From Microglena sp. YARC (lineage: Eukaryota > Chlorophyta > Chlorophyceae > Chlamydomonadales > Chlamydomonadaceae): DNA of 64,000 nt. The stretch lies in assembly GCA_022414725.1 (NCBI GenBank), contig CM039462.1:8621212-8685211 (forward strand). The letters are read 5' to 3'. The notes below the pieces were generated by a model. It did no database searches, had not been told where the DNA came from, and saw nothing but the letters and a program-made list of their open reading frames with translations. Of this stretch, positions 13,096 to 19,103 are shown one piece after another. The position numbers and the translations under genes were made by a program. The first letter of the stretch is position 1, and each line of letters starts with the position of its first letter.

Positions 13096-15663
13096 AATCT
13101 ATAGCTCTTTGTTAAACACCATTCGCCTTTGCCGAAGAACCTAACTCTGAACTGAAACTGAATCTATATCGAGACCTGAACTACACTGAAAATATAAATA
13201 CCTGTATGCGAGTATACCTGTAGACCTGTATACCTGCCTGTATATAATTATAAGGTTTCATGTATATCAGTCTTAAGTTGTAGTACGTGGTGTAGTTCAG
13301 GTCTAAAAATAGATTCAGTTTTCAGTTCAGAGTTAGGGACTTCGGCGAAGGCGAATGGTGTTTAACTCAGAGCTGTAATCGAGGGGGGGGGGGGGGGGGG
13401 GGGGGGAGGGGCAAAAACAAATCTTAAGACCCCATGCCTAAAAGATGTAAAGTTAGCTGAGCAGCCTACCCCACCCACCCCCGGCTGCGGAACCCACTTG
13501 GAGGCCATTATCTCCCCCCACAATAATAATCAGGGGGTCAAAGTAGGGTGCATATTGTAAAGCTTGAAAAGGAATATCTAATGGTGCTGCTCCCATGACC
13601 ATGCACCATACGTGGTTCAAACAAACACAAATAAGACAATACAATCAGCGTACATGTGGGTACATGGATGAAGCGCCGTCATCAGCATCAATGTTACATG
13701 AGAGGTACGGCCGCACTTGTCATATTCGATGCTAGAAGAGACAGTGGGTTTTTTTCAAATCTGAAAGTGGGTTTTTTCTAGCTTTATGGTTGTAGGCCTC
13801 CAGGGATAGCGTTTTAGTGCTTTTTATAGCTTTTTGTAGCTTTTGGGGGCCATTGGGGGCAAAAAATTAAAACAACTTTTTTTTAAAACTTTTTTATAGC
13901 GAGAATTTCTTTAAAAAGGGGTCGAAACTAGCGATCGCTATATATAGCGGGAAAAAATATCCGTGAGAGGAGAAGGGGTCCATCAAACAACATGCAATCG
14001 CCCCAGGTAGAAAGATCGTCATATTCAATGCTGCTTGAAGTGATATGATGGCAACGTTTGAAATCACGAATGAAATACTAACGTTTAAATCACTTGAGTT
14101 TCGATTCTTCTTTCAGCTTCCTTTTAAGTTGAATTAGTTATTCAAGTACCGGCCCCCTATTAAAACATCTTACAAAAATTAGAATATTTTTTAGATTTAA
14201 CACTAAAAAATTTAAACTTTTTCATAGTTTAAATTTACAATATCTTAGACACGCTCAAATATAGGGGGCCCGCTCGCCAAGTATGAGGCAGCTTGTATTG
14301 AAGCTGCCTATGTTTGGGCCTATGAAAATGCTCAAGGCTTTATAAACAATGATATAGACCCAGTCAAAATCCCCCCCCCCCCTGGTTTTTCAAATAAATT
14401 ATAAATTCCGGTGAGACGGCTCGCCAGTCTAATATTAACTAACATTCACTAAAATGATTCATTCACTAATATTAACTAACTTAGCCTTTCCCTATACATG
14501 AGAGAAGGCAGCACTCGTCACATTCAATGCTAGAAGAGTATGGGTCCATCAAACAACATGCAATGGTCCCAGGTAGAAAGAAGAGATGCGGGGAAAGTAC
14601 CTAAATGTAATTAAAAGACAGCAATTCCCTCTACCCCCCACCCCACCCCCCAAACTTGGAAGGCCCATAACTTTTTTCCTACTGGGCGTAAACAATCTCT
14701 ATCCTCTCAACAAGCTCTACATATTTAGGGCATGAGGTCATACATGTTTTTCTTCCCGCACCCCACCCCCCACCCCACCCCCTTGGATATATGTATACAA
14801 ATAATAATAAATACTTCTGTCATTCAATGTTTAAACTGAAGCTAAGAGTGTCTGAAAACCTTGAAGGTTACAGGCAGTAAGACAGTGTATCCCGGGTTAG
14901 GTTGCATATGATGACTGATAGAACCAAACCCAGCCCTGACCAGAATCCCCCACCTTTGACCTGGAGATCATCAGGCATGCAGAACCCAAACCAGCCCTGA
15001 CCAGAATCCCCCACCTATAACCTGGAGGGCATCAGGCATTCAGAACCAAAACTAGCCCTGACCAGAATCCCCCACCTATAACCTGGAGGGCATCAGGCAT
15101 TCAGAACCAAAACTAGCCCTGACCAGAATCCCCCACCTATAACCTGGAGGGCATCGGGCATTCAGAACCAAACCCCGCCCTGACCAGAATCCCCCACCTA
15201 TAACCTGGAGATCATCAGGCATTCAGAACCAAACCCAGCCCTGACCAGAATCCCCCACCTTTGACCTGGAGAGCATCAGGCATGCAGAACCCAAACTAGC
15301 CCTGACCAGAATCCCCCACCTATAACCTGGAGGGCATCAGGCATTCAGAACCAAACCCAGCCCTGACCAGAATCCCCCACCTATAACCTGGAGAGCATCA
15401 GGCATGCAGAACCCAAACTAGCCCTGACCTGAATCCCCTCTTATGCCATTCAGAAGGACAATTCTTACAAGATTGCGTATGGTCTGCCCGAGTTTGCGCC
15501 GCCGCAGTACAGTATTGCCAACGTCCCTGCTGAGAAGAAGAAGAAAAAAGCAAAGAAAGGAGCAGCTGCGGATGCAACTGTAGCGACGCCACCTCTAGCC
15601 TCATATCCATCTCCCATACCCTCCTCTGCCTCCCCTGTTCCCACCCCCGCCACTCCAGCATAG
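259..15663 (+). CDS. TPR-domain protein with lysine-rich C-terminus; 5' end outside window
   Basis: I assembled nine exons by GT-AG sites with matching phases: 259-405, 1893-2143, 4615-5018, 6631-6909, 7890-8068, 9687-9762, 10855-11124, 12594-12743, 15454-15663 (TAG stop). They total 1965 nt, or 654 residues. The first exon enters in phase 2, so upstream exons lie outside the window. Exon 2 has a charged helical stretch (IAEEARARDEATARQAESLK) and then a Ser/Thr/Ala/Pro linker. Exons 4-6 carry TPR-like helical pairs, such as GLHHFYEGDYSSAIEKLEKG and NNLGVCYLMLGQRAEATNKL, with Gly, Tyr and Ala at TPR positions. Exon 7 is Ser/Met-rich and disordered. Exons 8-9 have KKGGKNDKKGKDKKK and EKKKKKAKKG blocks, then an Ala/Pro/Ser tail. 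TPRs are protein-protein scaffolds. I do not recognise the family and assign no function. Adjacent introns are full of duplicated exon edges. Confidence 0.8.
406..957 (+). repeat. Intron: donor-edge copy, AT and G tracts, AATTCTC-rich stretch
   Basis: A second copy of the exon's donor edge (GTACGATGGGATGTGCCA) lies at 574-600, followed by a copy of the intron start including the ATCACCTGCAA segment. Between the copies is a TATATA tract (about 496-553) with G runs. From about 800 to 950 the sequence is built of diverged AATTCTCGAT/CAGGCCAAAA units. I see no coding exon here. Confidence 0.6.
951..1892 (+). repeat. Tandem array of about 115-bp units ending at the exon 2 acceptor
   Basis: About eight direct copies carry TTTGCTTATTGAAGACTG, GGAGCGCTGCAATAAACC and CATCCAACTACAG. 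Each unit ends with an acceptor-like CATCCAACTACAG followed by ATTGCTAAGCAATCGGG. The real exon 2 acceptor has the same layout (CATCCAACCACAG, then AGTTCTCAGCAACCGCC), so the unit is probably a diverged copy of the intron end plus exon start. Confidence 0.75.
2144..2990 (+). repeat. Donor-edge copies of exon 2 with AAATA and purine tracts
   Basis: The exon 2 end (ACCTACTCCGCATC) recurs at about 2412, 2716 and 2940, in most copies followed by a GTAGG donor-like sequence. The intervening intron is AAATAC/AAATAA microsatellite and CACCTGCCTGTGC repeats. From about 2755 to 3090 one strand is almost wholly A/G. A polypurine tract of this length could form triplex DNA. Confidence 0.7.
3486..4614 (+). 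repeat. Acceptor-edge copies of exon 3 in CCA-rich sequence
   Basis: The exon 3 start (CAGGCAGGGCAGC, then TACAGTCGCTTCTCCGACTC) recurs in full or part at about 3500, 3660, 3805, 4250, 4430 and at the true exon, 4612. The spacers are CCACCACCACC, poly-C and CA simple repeats, which make long artefactual open frames on both strands. Confidence 0.7.
3918..4090 (+). repeat. Interstitial CCCTAAA telomere-type repeats
   Basis: There are several runs of CCCTAAACCCTAAACCCTAAA, each next to a repeated GCCAGTCCCCAGTGACTCAG segment, so a composite unit of about 53 bp repeats three to four times. CCCTAAA/TTTAGGG is the plant and green-algal telomere type. Short runs inside an intron are interstitial, not a chromosome end. 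Confidence 0.85.
5019..5160 (+). repeat. Partial copy of exon 3 end with a new acceptor
   Basis: A copy of the last 84 nt of exon 3 starts at 5049 after an acceptor-like CACACACACAG made by a CA repeat. It keeps phase 0 and reads MSTGQAKIVFGVLKELLEGW. It has no GT donor, because it runs into C-rich sequence after the VIDN codons. Confidence 0.7.
5161..6630 (+). repeat. Exon 4 acceptor-edge array, including an open-frame 171-bp minisatellite
   Basis: Seven extra copies of the exon 4 start (EALAAKRAGKKAAPTE) precede the true exon at 6631. From about 5778 to 6440 the unit is 171 bp, a multiple of three, and stays open through all copies with intron-derived Pro/His/Thr-rich linkers. Earlier copies (about 5165 and 5593) are more diverged. 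Each copy carries a CAG acceptor but no donor. Read-through translation would give a repetitive protein. Splicing from any CAG into the last copy is excluded because no donors exist. Confidence 0.75.
7014..7124 (+). CDS. Duplicated in-frame exon (copy 2 of the TPR exon end)
   Basis: This copy reproduces the last 37 codons of the exon ending at 6909, with an acceptor (tgtttgcag) supplied by the TG-rich intron and an intact donor (CAG|GTGTGTG). It is exactly 111 nt, phase 0 at both ends and free of stops, so splicing it in adds 37 residues without a frameshift. The parent's TLAKEQF and DVGTLGQ stretches become ALAKEQF and DVGPLGQ. It could be a constitutive, cassette or mutually exclusive exon, or be skipped. 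Only transcripts can decide. Confidence 0.6.
7297..7407 (+). CDS. Duplicated in-frame exon (copy 3 of the TPR exon end)
   Basis: This is a second extra 111-nt copy, again phase 0/0 and without stops, with acceptor tgtttgtag and donor CAG|GTGTGTG. It has diverged more from the parent than copy 2 (AES to ADS, DVG to DIG, QEHP to QEYP), but the frame and the YYYLIFMCQ end are kept. If copies 2 and 3 are both included the protein gains 74 residues. Keeping frame and splice sites despite divergence hints at use but does not prove it. Confidence 0.55.
8069..8965 (+). repeat. Donor-edge copies of exon 5
   Basis: The exon 5 end and donor (GGGCAAAGGTGAGAGGGA type) recurs about seven times between 8145 and 8870, sometimes with the upstream CACATGTCGCAACAACCTGG segment (about 8320). 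The spacers are TTGGTTGGTTGATTGG repeats. Confidence 0.75.
8966..9686 (+). repeat. Acceptor-edge array of exon 6, period about 145 bp
   Basis: Five copies (from about 8966, 9111, 9255, 9400, 9543) precede the true exon at 9687. Each has the AACAGGGCAGAGGCCACC acceptor region, and each switches to CTCCTCCAA intron-like sequence about 45 nt into the exon. Three carry AAGCTTTAA, an in-frame stop, so they are decayed. The first two keep an open start. Confidence 0.8.
9763..10757 (+). repeat. Donor-edge copies of exon 6 and GTGGGTGGG-rich array
   Basis: The exon 6 end with its donor (GGGCAGCTTCAGGCAAAGGT) recurs at about 9906, and as CAGCTTCAGGAAATGGTGAG at about 10437. The rest is a loose array with GGCTATAGTGACCTACTACC and GTGGGTGTGGGACAAGG units. 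Confidence 0.7.
9973..10072 (-). mobile_element. Truncated hAT-like MITE fragment
   Basis: The reverse complement matches the elements at 34936 and 43514: GGGTACTA terminal bases, AGTGCAAAAAGCGC, and TTTGAGCCCCACTGC. The other terminus is missing; the match fades into GTGGGTGGG repeats. Confidence 0.65.
10758..10850 (+). repeat. (CCAAC)n microsatellite
   Basis: About 18 uninterrupted CCAAC units lie immediately upstream of the exon 7 acceptor CTGCCACAG. The tract serves as its pyrimidine-rich region. Confidence 0.9.
11125..11270 (+). repeat. Exon 7 donor-edge copies around a long G run
   Basis: CTTGACCCAGGTGGGTTG, the exon 7 donor edge, is repeated three times after the true donor at 11124/11125. 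The copies flank a run of about 45 G (about 11159-11204). A G run of this length is a strong quadruplex candidate, and assembly length there is unreliable. Confidence 0.8.
11272..11487 (+). mobile_element. MITE-like repeat, GC hairpin family copy 1
   Basis: A roughly 200-bp element starts with a hairpin (GGCGGAGCCCCC and GGGGGCGGGAGCCCCC) and ends with a second (GCGTCGCTTGCGACGC). Other copies are at 12233 (+), 15779 (-), 34022 (-) and 36232 (+). The core contains CTGACACGTCAGCCAACG and CGCTTCGGTCAGCTCC. I see no ORF or clear inverted termini; the transposition class is unknown. Confidence 0.75.
11490..11600 (+). mobile_element. Truncated retroposon with CAGA-repeat tail
   Basis: This reads GGGGCTCAGTTCACCAG, GTCGGGCAAGTCCC, AGGCCTATTTGAC, CCTGGACT. 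It is the same family as the copies at 11917, 29047, 56519 and 59637. The element's end runs directly into the CAGA microsatellite. Confidence 0.65.
11604..11796 (+). repeat. (CAGA)n microsatellite
   Basis: About 190 bp of CAGA units with a GGACGGATGGATGG interruption near 11660-11690. Open frames on both strands here are only tetranucleotide translations. Confidence 0.95.
11838..12103 (-). mobile_element. Microsatellite-tailed retroposon, one complete and one short copy
   Basis: The complete copy is 11917-12103, with a shorter copy at 11838-11905. On the plus strand it opens with TATG repeats, then TTACAGTCCAGGGG, AGGCCAAATAGGCT, AACTGAACCCCAAACAATCG, and ends near TTTAATCATCATCTCA. The TATG side looks like a simple-repeat 3' tail, which makes minus the likely sense strand. 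It sits inside a duplicated copy of exon 8. The flanks AGGCGATAACCATG and AGGCAAAACCATG probably represent an imperfect target duplication. Confidence 0.65.
12104..12593 (+). repeat. Exon 8 acceptor-edge copies, one interrupted by a MITE
   Basis: Copies of the exon 8 start (ATGCCACCCACCGCC, then GTGCCCGCTTGGGCCGTT) lie at 12107-12200 and 12488-12546 ahead of the true exon at 12594. The first keeps an open frame for about 40 codons and could be an alternative exon start. It is cut by the GC hairpin element at 12233. Confidence 0.75.
12233..12446 (+). mobile_element. MITE-like repeat, GC hairpin family copy 2
   Basis: This shares with copy 1 the CAAGGGGGCGGGAGCCCCC hairpin, TGACACGTCAGCCAACGG, and the terminal TTGCTTGCGACGCTGC. 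It is inserted between duplicated exon 8 edges. Confidence 0.75.
12768..12850 (+). repeat. 21-bp tandem repeat
   Basis: Four copies of a CTACAAACGTGACAAATCAG unit lie just after exon 8 of the TPR gene, inside the intron. Confidence 0.85.
13015..13460. repeat. Large inverted repeat with poly-C/poly-G in its arms
   Basis: The left arm (about 13015-13195) and right arm (about 13285-13460) are inverted copies. CACCATTCGCCTTTGCCGAA matches TTCGGCGAAGGCGAATGGTG, and GACCTGAACTACAC matches GTGTAGTTCAGGTC. The left arm holds a run of about 31 C and the right arm a run of about 24 G at the matching place. About 90 bp separates the arms. I see no ORF and no obvious target duplication. Confidence 0.85.
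13461..14880. other. Intron sequence without recognised coding content
   Basis: This part of the last TPR intron is AT-rich and carries a repeated TCCATCAAACAACATGCAAT and CCCCAGGTAGAAAGA motif (about 13978 and 14545) and a TTATAGCTTTTTGTAGC stretch. I see no exon or RNA gene. Confidence 0.5.
14920..15453 (+). repeat. About 60-bp minisatellite ending at the exon 9 acceptor
   Basis: Eight to nine copies carry AGCCCTGACCAGAATCCCCC and ACCTATAACCTGGAG, and each has a CATTCAG or CATGCAG followed by AACC. The true exon 9 acceptor (GCCATTCAG, then AAGGACAATTC) follows the last unit. The repeat unit therefore supplies an acceptor-like site in every copy. Confidence 0.8.
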
Positions 15664-16700
15664 CTGGACAAGCGGTAGTGCCTGCAGCTCCAACTCTAGC
15701 CTCATCTCCATATCCCATACCCTCCTCTGCCTCCCCTGTTCCCGCCCCGGCCACTTCAGCATAGCTGGACAAGTTATATGCAGCGTCGCACGCGACGCTA
15801 CAAATTGGCGGAGAGTGTTCGCGAGGGAGTGACAGGTGGCAACGGAAGCGAGTTAGTTACGAGACCGTTGGATGACGTGTCAGGCTTTAATTTTTCAGGC
15901 GGTCGGCCTGACAGACAAGGGTCTGCAGCTGCACCAACTCTAGCCTCGTCTCCATCAGCCATACCCTCAGCTTTTCCCCTTGTTCCCGCCCCCCATCCTC
16001 ACCCCACCCTATCCCCACCCAACTCCATCCCCATTCCCACCCCCACCCCGCTCCCCATCCCTCCCGTCTGCATCCCCTGTTTCCACCCCACTCCATCCCC
16101 ACCGACCGCATCACCATCCCACCCCCATCCCCACACCACACCACCCCGGACTTAAGCTTTGCTGAACACAAGCTGTAGCAGATGTGGTGGTGCAGCAGCG
16201 GTGGTGACACCTCCAGCCTCATTTCCATCTCCCATACTCTCCTCTGCCTCCCCTCTTTCCGCCCCAGCCACTCCAGCATAGCTGAAAACAGCTGCGCTGT
16301 GTGTGGCAGTAGCAACGCCACCTCAAGCCTCATATCCATGTCCCACACCCTCCTCTGCCTCCCCTATTCCTGCCCCGTCCACTCCTGCATAGCTGAAAAC
16401 AGCTGCACTGTGTGTGACTGCAACTACGCCACACCCAACTTCATCCCCATCTCCTCAACCCTCCTCTGCCTCCCCTGTTCCCTCACCGGCGACTCCAGCA
16501 TAGCTGGAAAAGCTGCTGCGGAAGTGGCAGCAGCTGCACCAACTCTGAGGGTCTCACGGGGGTCGCACCTTGGTCGCACAATTGGCGACTGGTCGCACAC
16601 ACAAAAACTGCCAGCAGCGGTGATGACACCTCTAGCCTCATTTCCATCTCCCATACTCTCCTCTGCCTCCCCTATTCCTGCCCCGTTGACTCCTGCATAG
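15664..16700 (+). repeat. Copies of the terminal coding exon's 3' end downstream of the stop
   Basis: The last part of exon 9, including its stop (CTCCTCTGCCTCCCCTGTTCC, then CCAGCATAGCTG), is repeated about five times after 15663. Each copy ends in a TAG or close variant and is preceded by CTCTAGCCTCATCTCCATC. A GC hairpin MITE (about 15779-15930) is inserted in the array. The copies would lie in the 3' UTR or beyond it. Confidence 0.75.
15779..15935 (-). mobile_element. MITE-like repeat, GC hairpin family copy 3
   Basis: The minus strand matches copies 1 and 2: the GCAGCGTCGCACGCGACGC hairpin, AATTGGCGGAGAG, GAGTTAGTTACGAGACCG, and GACGTGTCAGGC. The other end is truncated near 15930. Confidence 0.75.
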
Positions 16701-16812
16701 CTGCAGACGCATTTTAAATATATCCTCGTGATAGTGTAGAGATTTTGACTGCTAGAAATTGGGCCAGTCCCTTGAGCCTGTTGCGATGCCGTTTGGAGGT
16801 ACTAATTAAAAG

Positions 16813-16956
16813 GTAATGATAACGCCGATGGGGCGTGGTGTTAAGGGAGCCCGTCGTACGCGGGTGGGGAGCGGTCTCCTACCTCAACTGGACAAGTTAC
16901 CATCGCGGTTGACGACGACCTGCAACGCCATGAGCGACCGAAGGGGGAGTCGAACG
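16813..16956 (-). mobile_element. 5'-truncated tRNA-derived SINE
   Basis: This is nearly identical on the minus strand to the body of the SINE at 56024-56218: GCGATGGTA, then CCAGTTGAGGTAGGAGACCG, ACGACGGGCTCCCTTAACACC and GGCGTTATCATTAC. It breaks off inside the box B region near 16956 and has no box A. Confidence 0.8.
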
Positions 16957-18363
16957 CTTAGAGGTACCTTAACATTTGAAAATTAGTACGAGCTGCCACA
17001 GGACGTGACATTGAAAGAATCCTCCCGTTGCCATGTACCGTACATACTGAATGGAGAATGGCTACTATTTTGAGTTTATTTGGTTTCGCAGATAGCAACT
17101 GCGCCTGATCTTGGACCACCGCGCGATAGCACGGAGGAAAGGTATCTACCTCTTCCAAGGCGGCACGTCTGAAATTCATGAACCTGGCAAAGGCTCGAGC
17201 AGCAGACCAGTCAGCTATAGCGCTGTGTTCTTCTTAATCACACAGCCTGAGCTCGTAAGAGGGAAGAGGACACTTGAAGGTGCATTACCTTATTTATCGT
17301 TTGTTATACCGGTACACTGCTGGTACGCATTTTCATCTTATCGTTTTTTGCCTAAACCCTCATTGTTATTAAACTGTCCAGTTGCTCCGGCACTGTACAA
17401 TCTCGGCATTGATTTTTGCTGAGTATGTAACAATATTCTTCCCACGGTAATCAAAAGGGGACTCTCGCCCAAGGAAATGGGTCTCTCGACACTAAACTTG
17501 AACTTGGTTAACTTCAGTCAGCAATTTGGTAGTACAAAACGGTAGTACAAAAGAATACCAGGCAAATGTAAACGCGAACAAATCACTTCCATTTTTTAAT
17601 TCTCGGCACTAACCAGTGACCCCATGGGTGACAAGATTGGATTGTTCCCCGTTTTCCATCCAACTCAGGACTGCTTAGAGTCTTCCGATGTCAATCCCCC
17701 CGTGCAATGTCCATGGAAAGCAGGGGGTATGCTCAGACCCACCTCCTGGGGTGAAATTCGTTTCACGACTGTACAAAACAAAACTTGACCCACCCATACA
17801 CCCATATTTATCGCCCATTCACCCACTCATACTCAACGCAGTATCCTCCCATTCACCCACTCGTACACCCCTCTAGCACAAACTCAAAATTCATGACTGA
17901 GCCAGTTCTAGATGTGACATTTTCCCGGGTGATCTATTGCGAGGTTCCAAAACTGTTTTCGCGATGTAGCGCTTTCCGGACCTCCACAGCGCGTCTGAGC
18001 ACGCTGATACAGATGTTTCTTACATGGTGGGTATAGTAGACTCATATTCCATGCACATGTGGCACCCATTCAAATTTGAACTGCCTATTGAGAATGAGGA
18101 TCCATGAAATGGGTCAACTGCTCAATTAGGGGGCTTCATGCTAGGGGCCATACCCATTTAGGTCAATGTGTGTCAGATTTTGTAAAGGAAAGGTTAAGGA
18201 AAGGAAATATTCAAGGGGATTCTGCTCAAGAGAATCTTGCTCAGCAGCCCCCAGCCCCCAGCCCCCACTCCCCCAGCCCCCAGCCCCCAGCCTCAGACCT
18301 CAGACATCAGACATCAGACGTCATACCTCAAATACGTACAAATAAAGGCTTGGATATCAATCA
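16957..18363. other. Intergenic sequence between the TPR gene and the LINE
   Basis: No reliable coding exon was recognised. It contains a CAGCCCCCAGCCCC repeat (about 18243-18295) and, at about 17500, a fragment (GAACTTGGTTAACTTCAGTC) resembling the 5' sequence of the LINE at 18382 and the fragment at 58648. Confidence 0.5.
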
Positions 18364-18534
18364 TGGAGCCAAGGAATGGAACTTGAAGTTGAACTTGGTT
18401 ACATAGCTCCAGCGTTTAAGGTAGGCTTGCCGTCTTCGGCAGTAACTAAGTGGGTTTCGTTCAATAGAGGACTCCTGAAGGTGCGGGACAAGGCTCCCCC
18501 TTCAGGTGTCTCATCGACTGATGCATGAAGTGGA

Positions 18535-19103
18535 CTAAGGTGCCTTGCATGGAACATCAGAGGACAACTCAGTGTTCTGAGCAGCTGCGGTGCAGCAATG
18601 AAAGTGGTGAGAAAACACGACATTTTATTGTTTTCACACACAGGGGTGCGTGGCCAGCTAGACACCCCCACATTCCAGGTTTCAAATGCCTTTCTTGTGC
18701 CCTCGCCCCAAGTTGAGCAAGGATGGGGGGGTCGCTATCTATGTCCGCACTTGCCTAAATGCTACTTTAGTCCATGAGGCACCTGAATTAGGCATGGCAT
18801 GGATTCGCATACATGGAACACACATTGGTGTGTGCTATATCCCACATGCTAACAGCTCATACTACAAACATGGTGACGACTGCATTAGTATAGAGGACCA
18901 CTTCCTCACTCTAGGTAAAATCATTGGGAACTTCCAGGAAAAAGGCAACGTTGTGGTGATGGGTGACTTCAACGCTCGGGTTGGTCTTGGTGTGGACAAT
19001 GATGATACCGAGTTAGGAGATGAACCAGTATCCCAAACCAGTAGTACAGCCCCCAACCAAACCATTCAACGAGGTGTAGCATGGACACAGCTCCCCCAAT
19101 CGA
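18535..19103 (+). pseudogene. LINE endonuclease domain, split across frames
   Basis: The region begins LRCLAWNIRG, the usual start of an APE-type LINE endonuclease. It continues in another frame with SKDGGVAIYVR, GVCYIPH and VVMGDFNARVG, the last carrying the catalytic GDFN motif. The frame changes fall near a G7 run (about 18724) and a G8 run (about 19106). These endonucleases nick target DNA to prime reverse transcription. Either the gene is broken or the homopolymers are misread. Confidence 0.75.
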
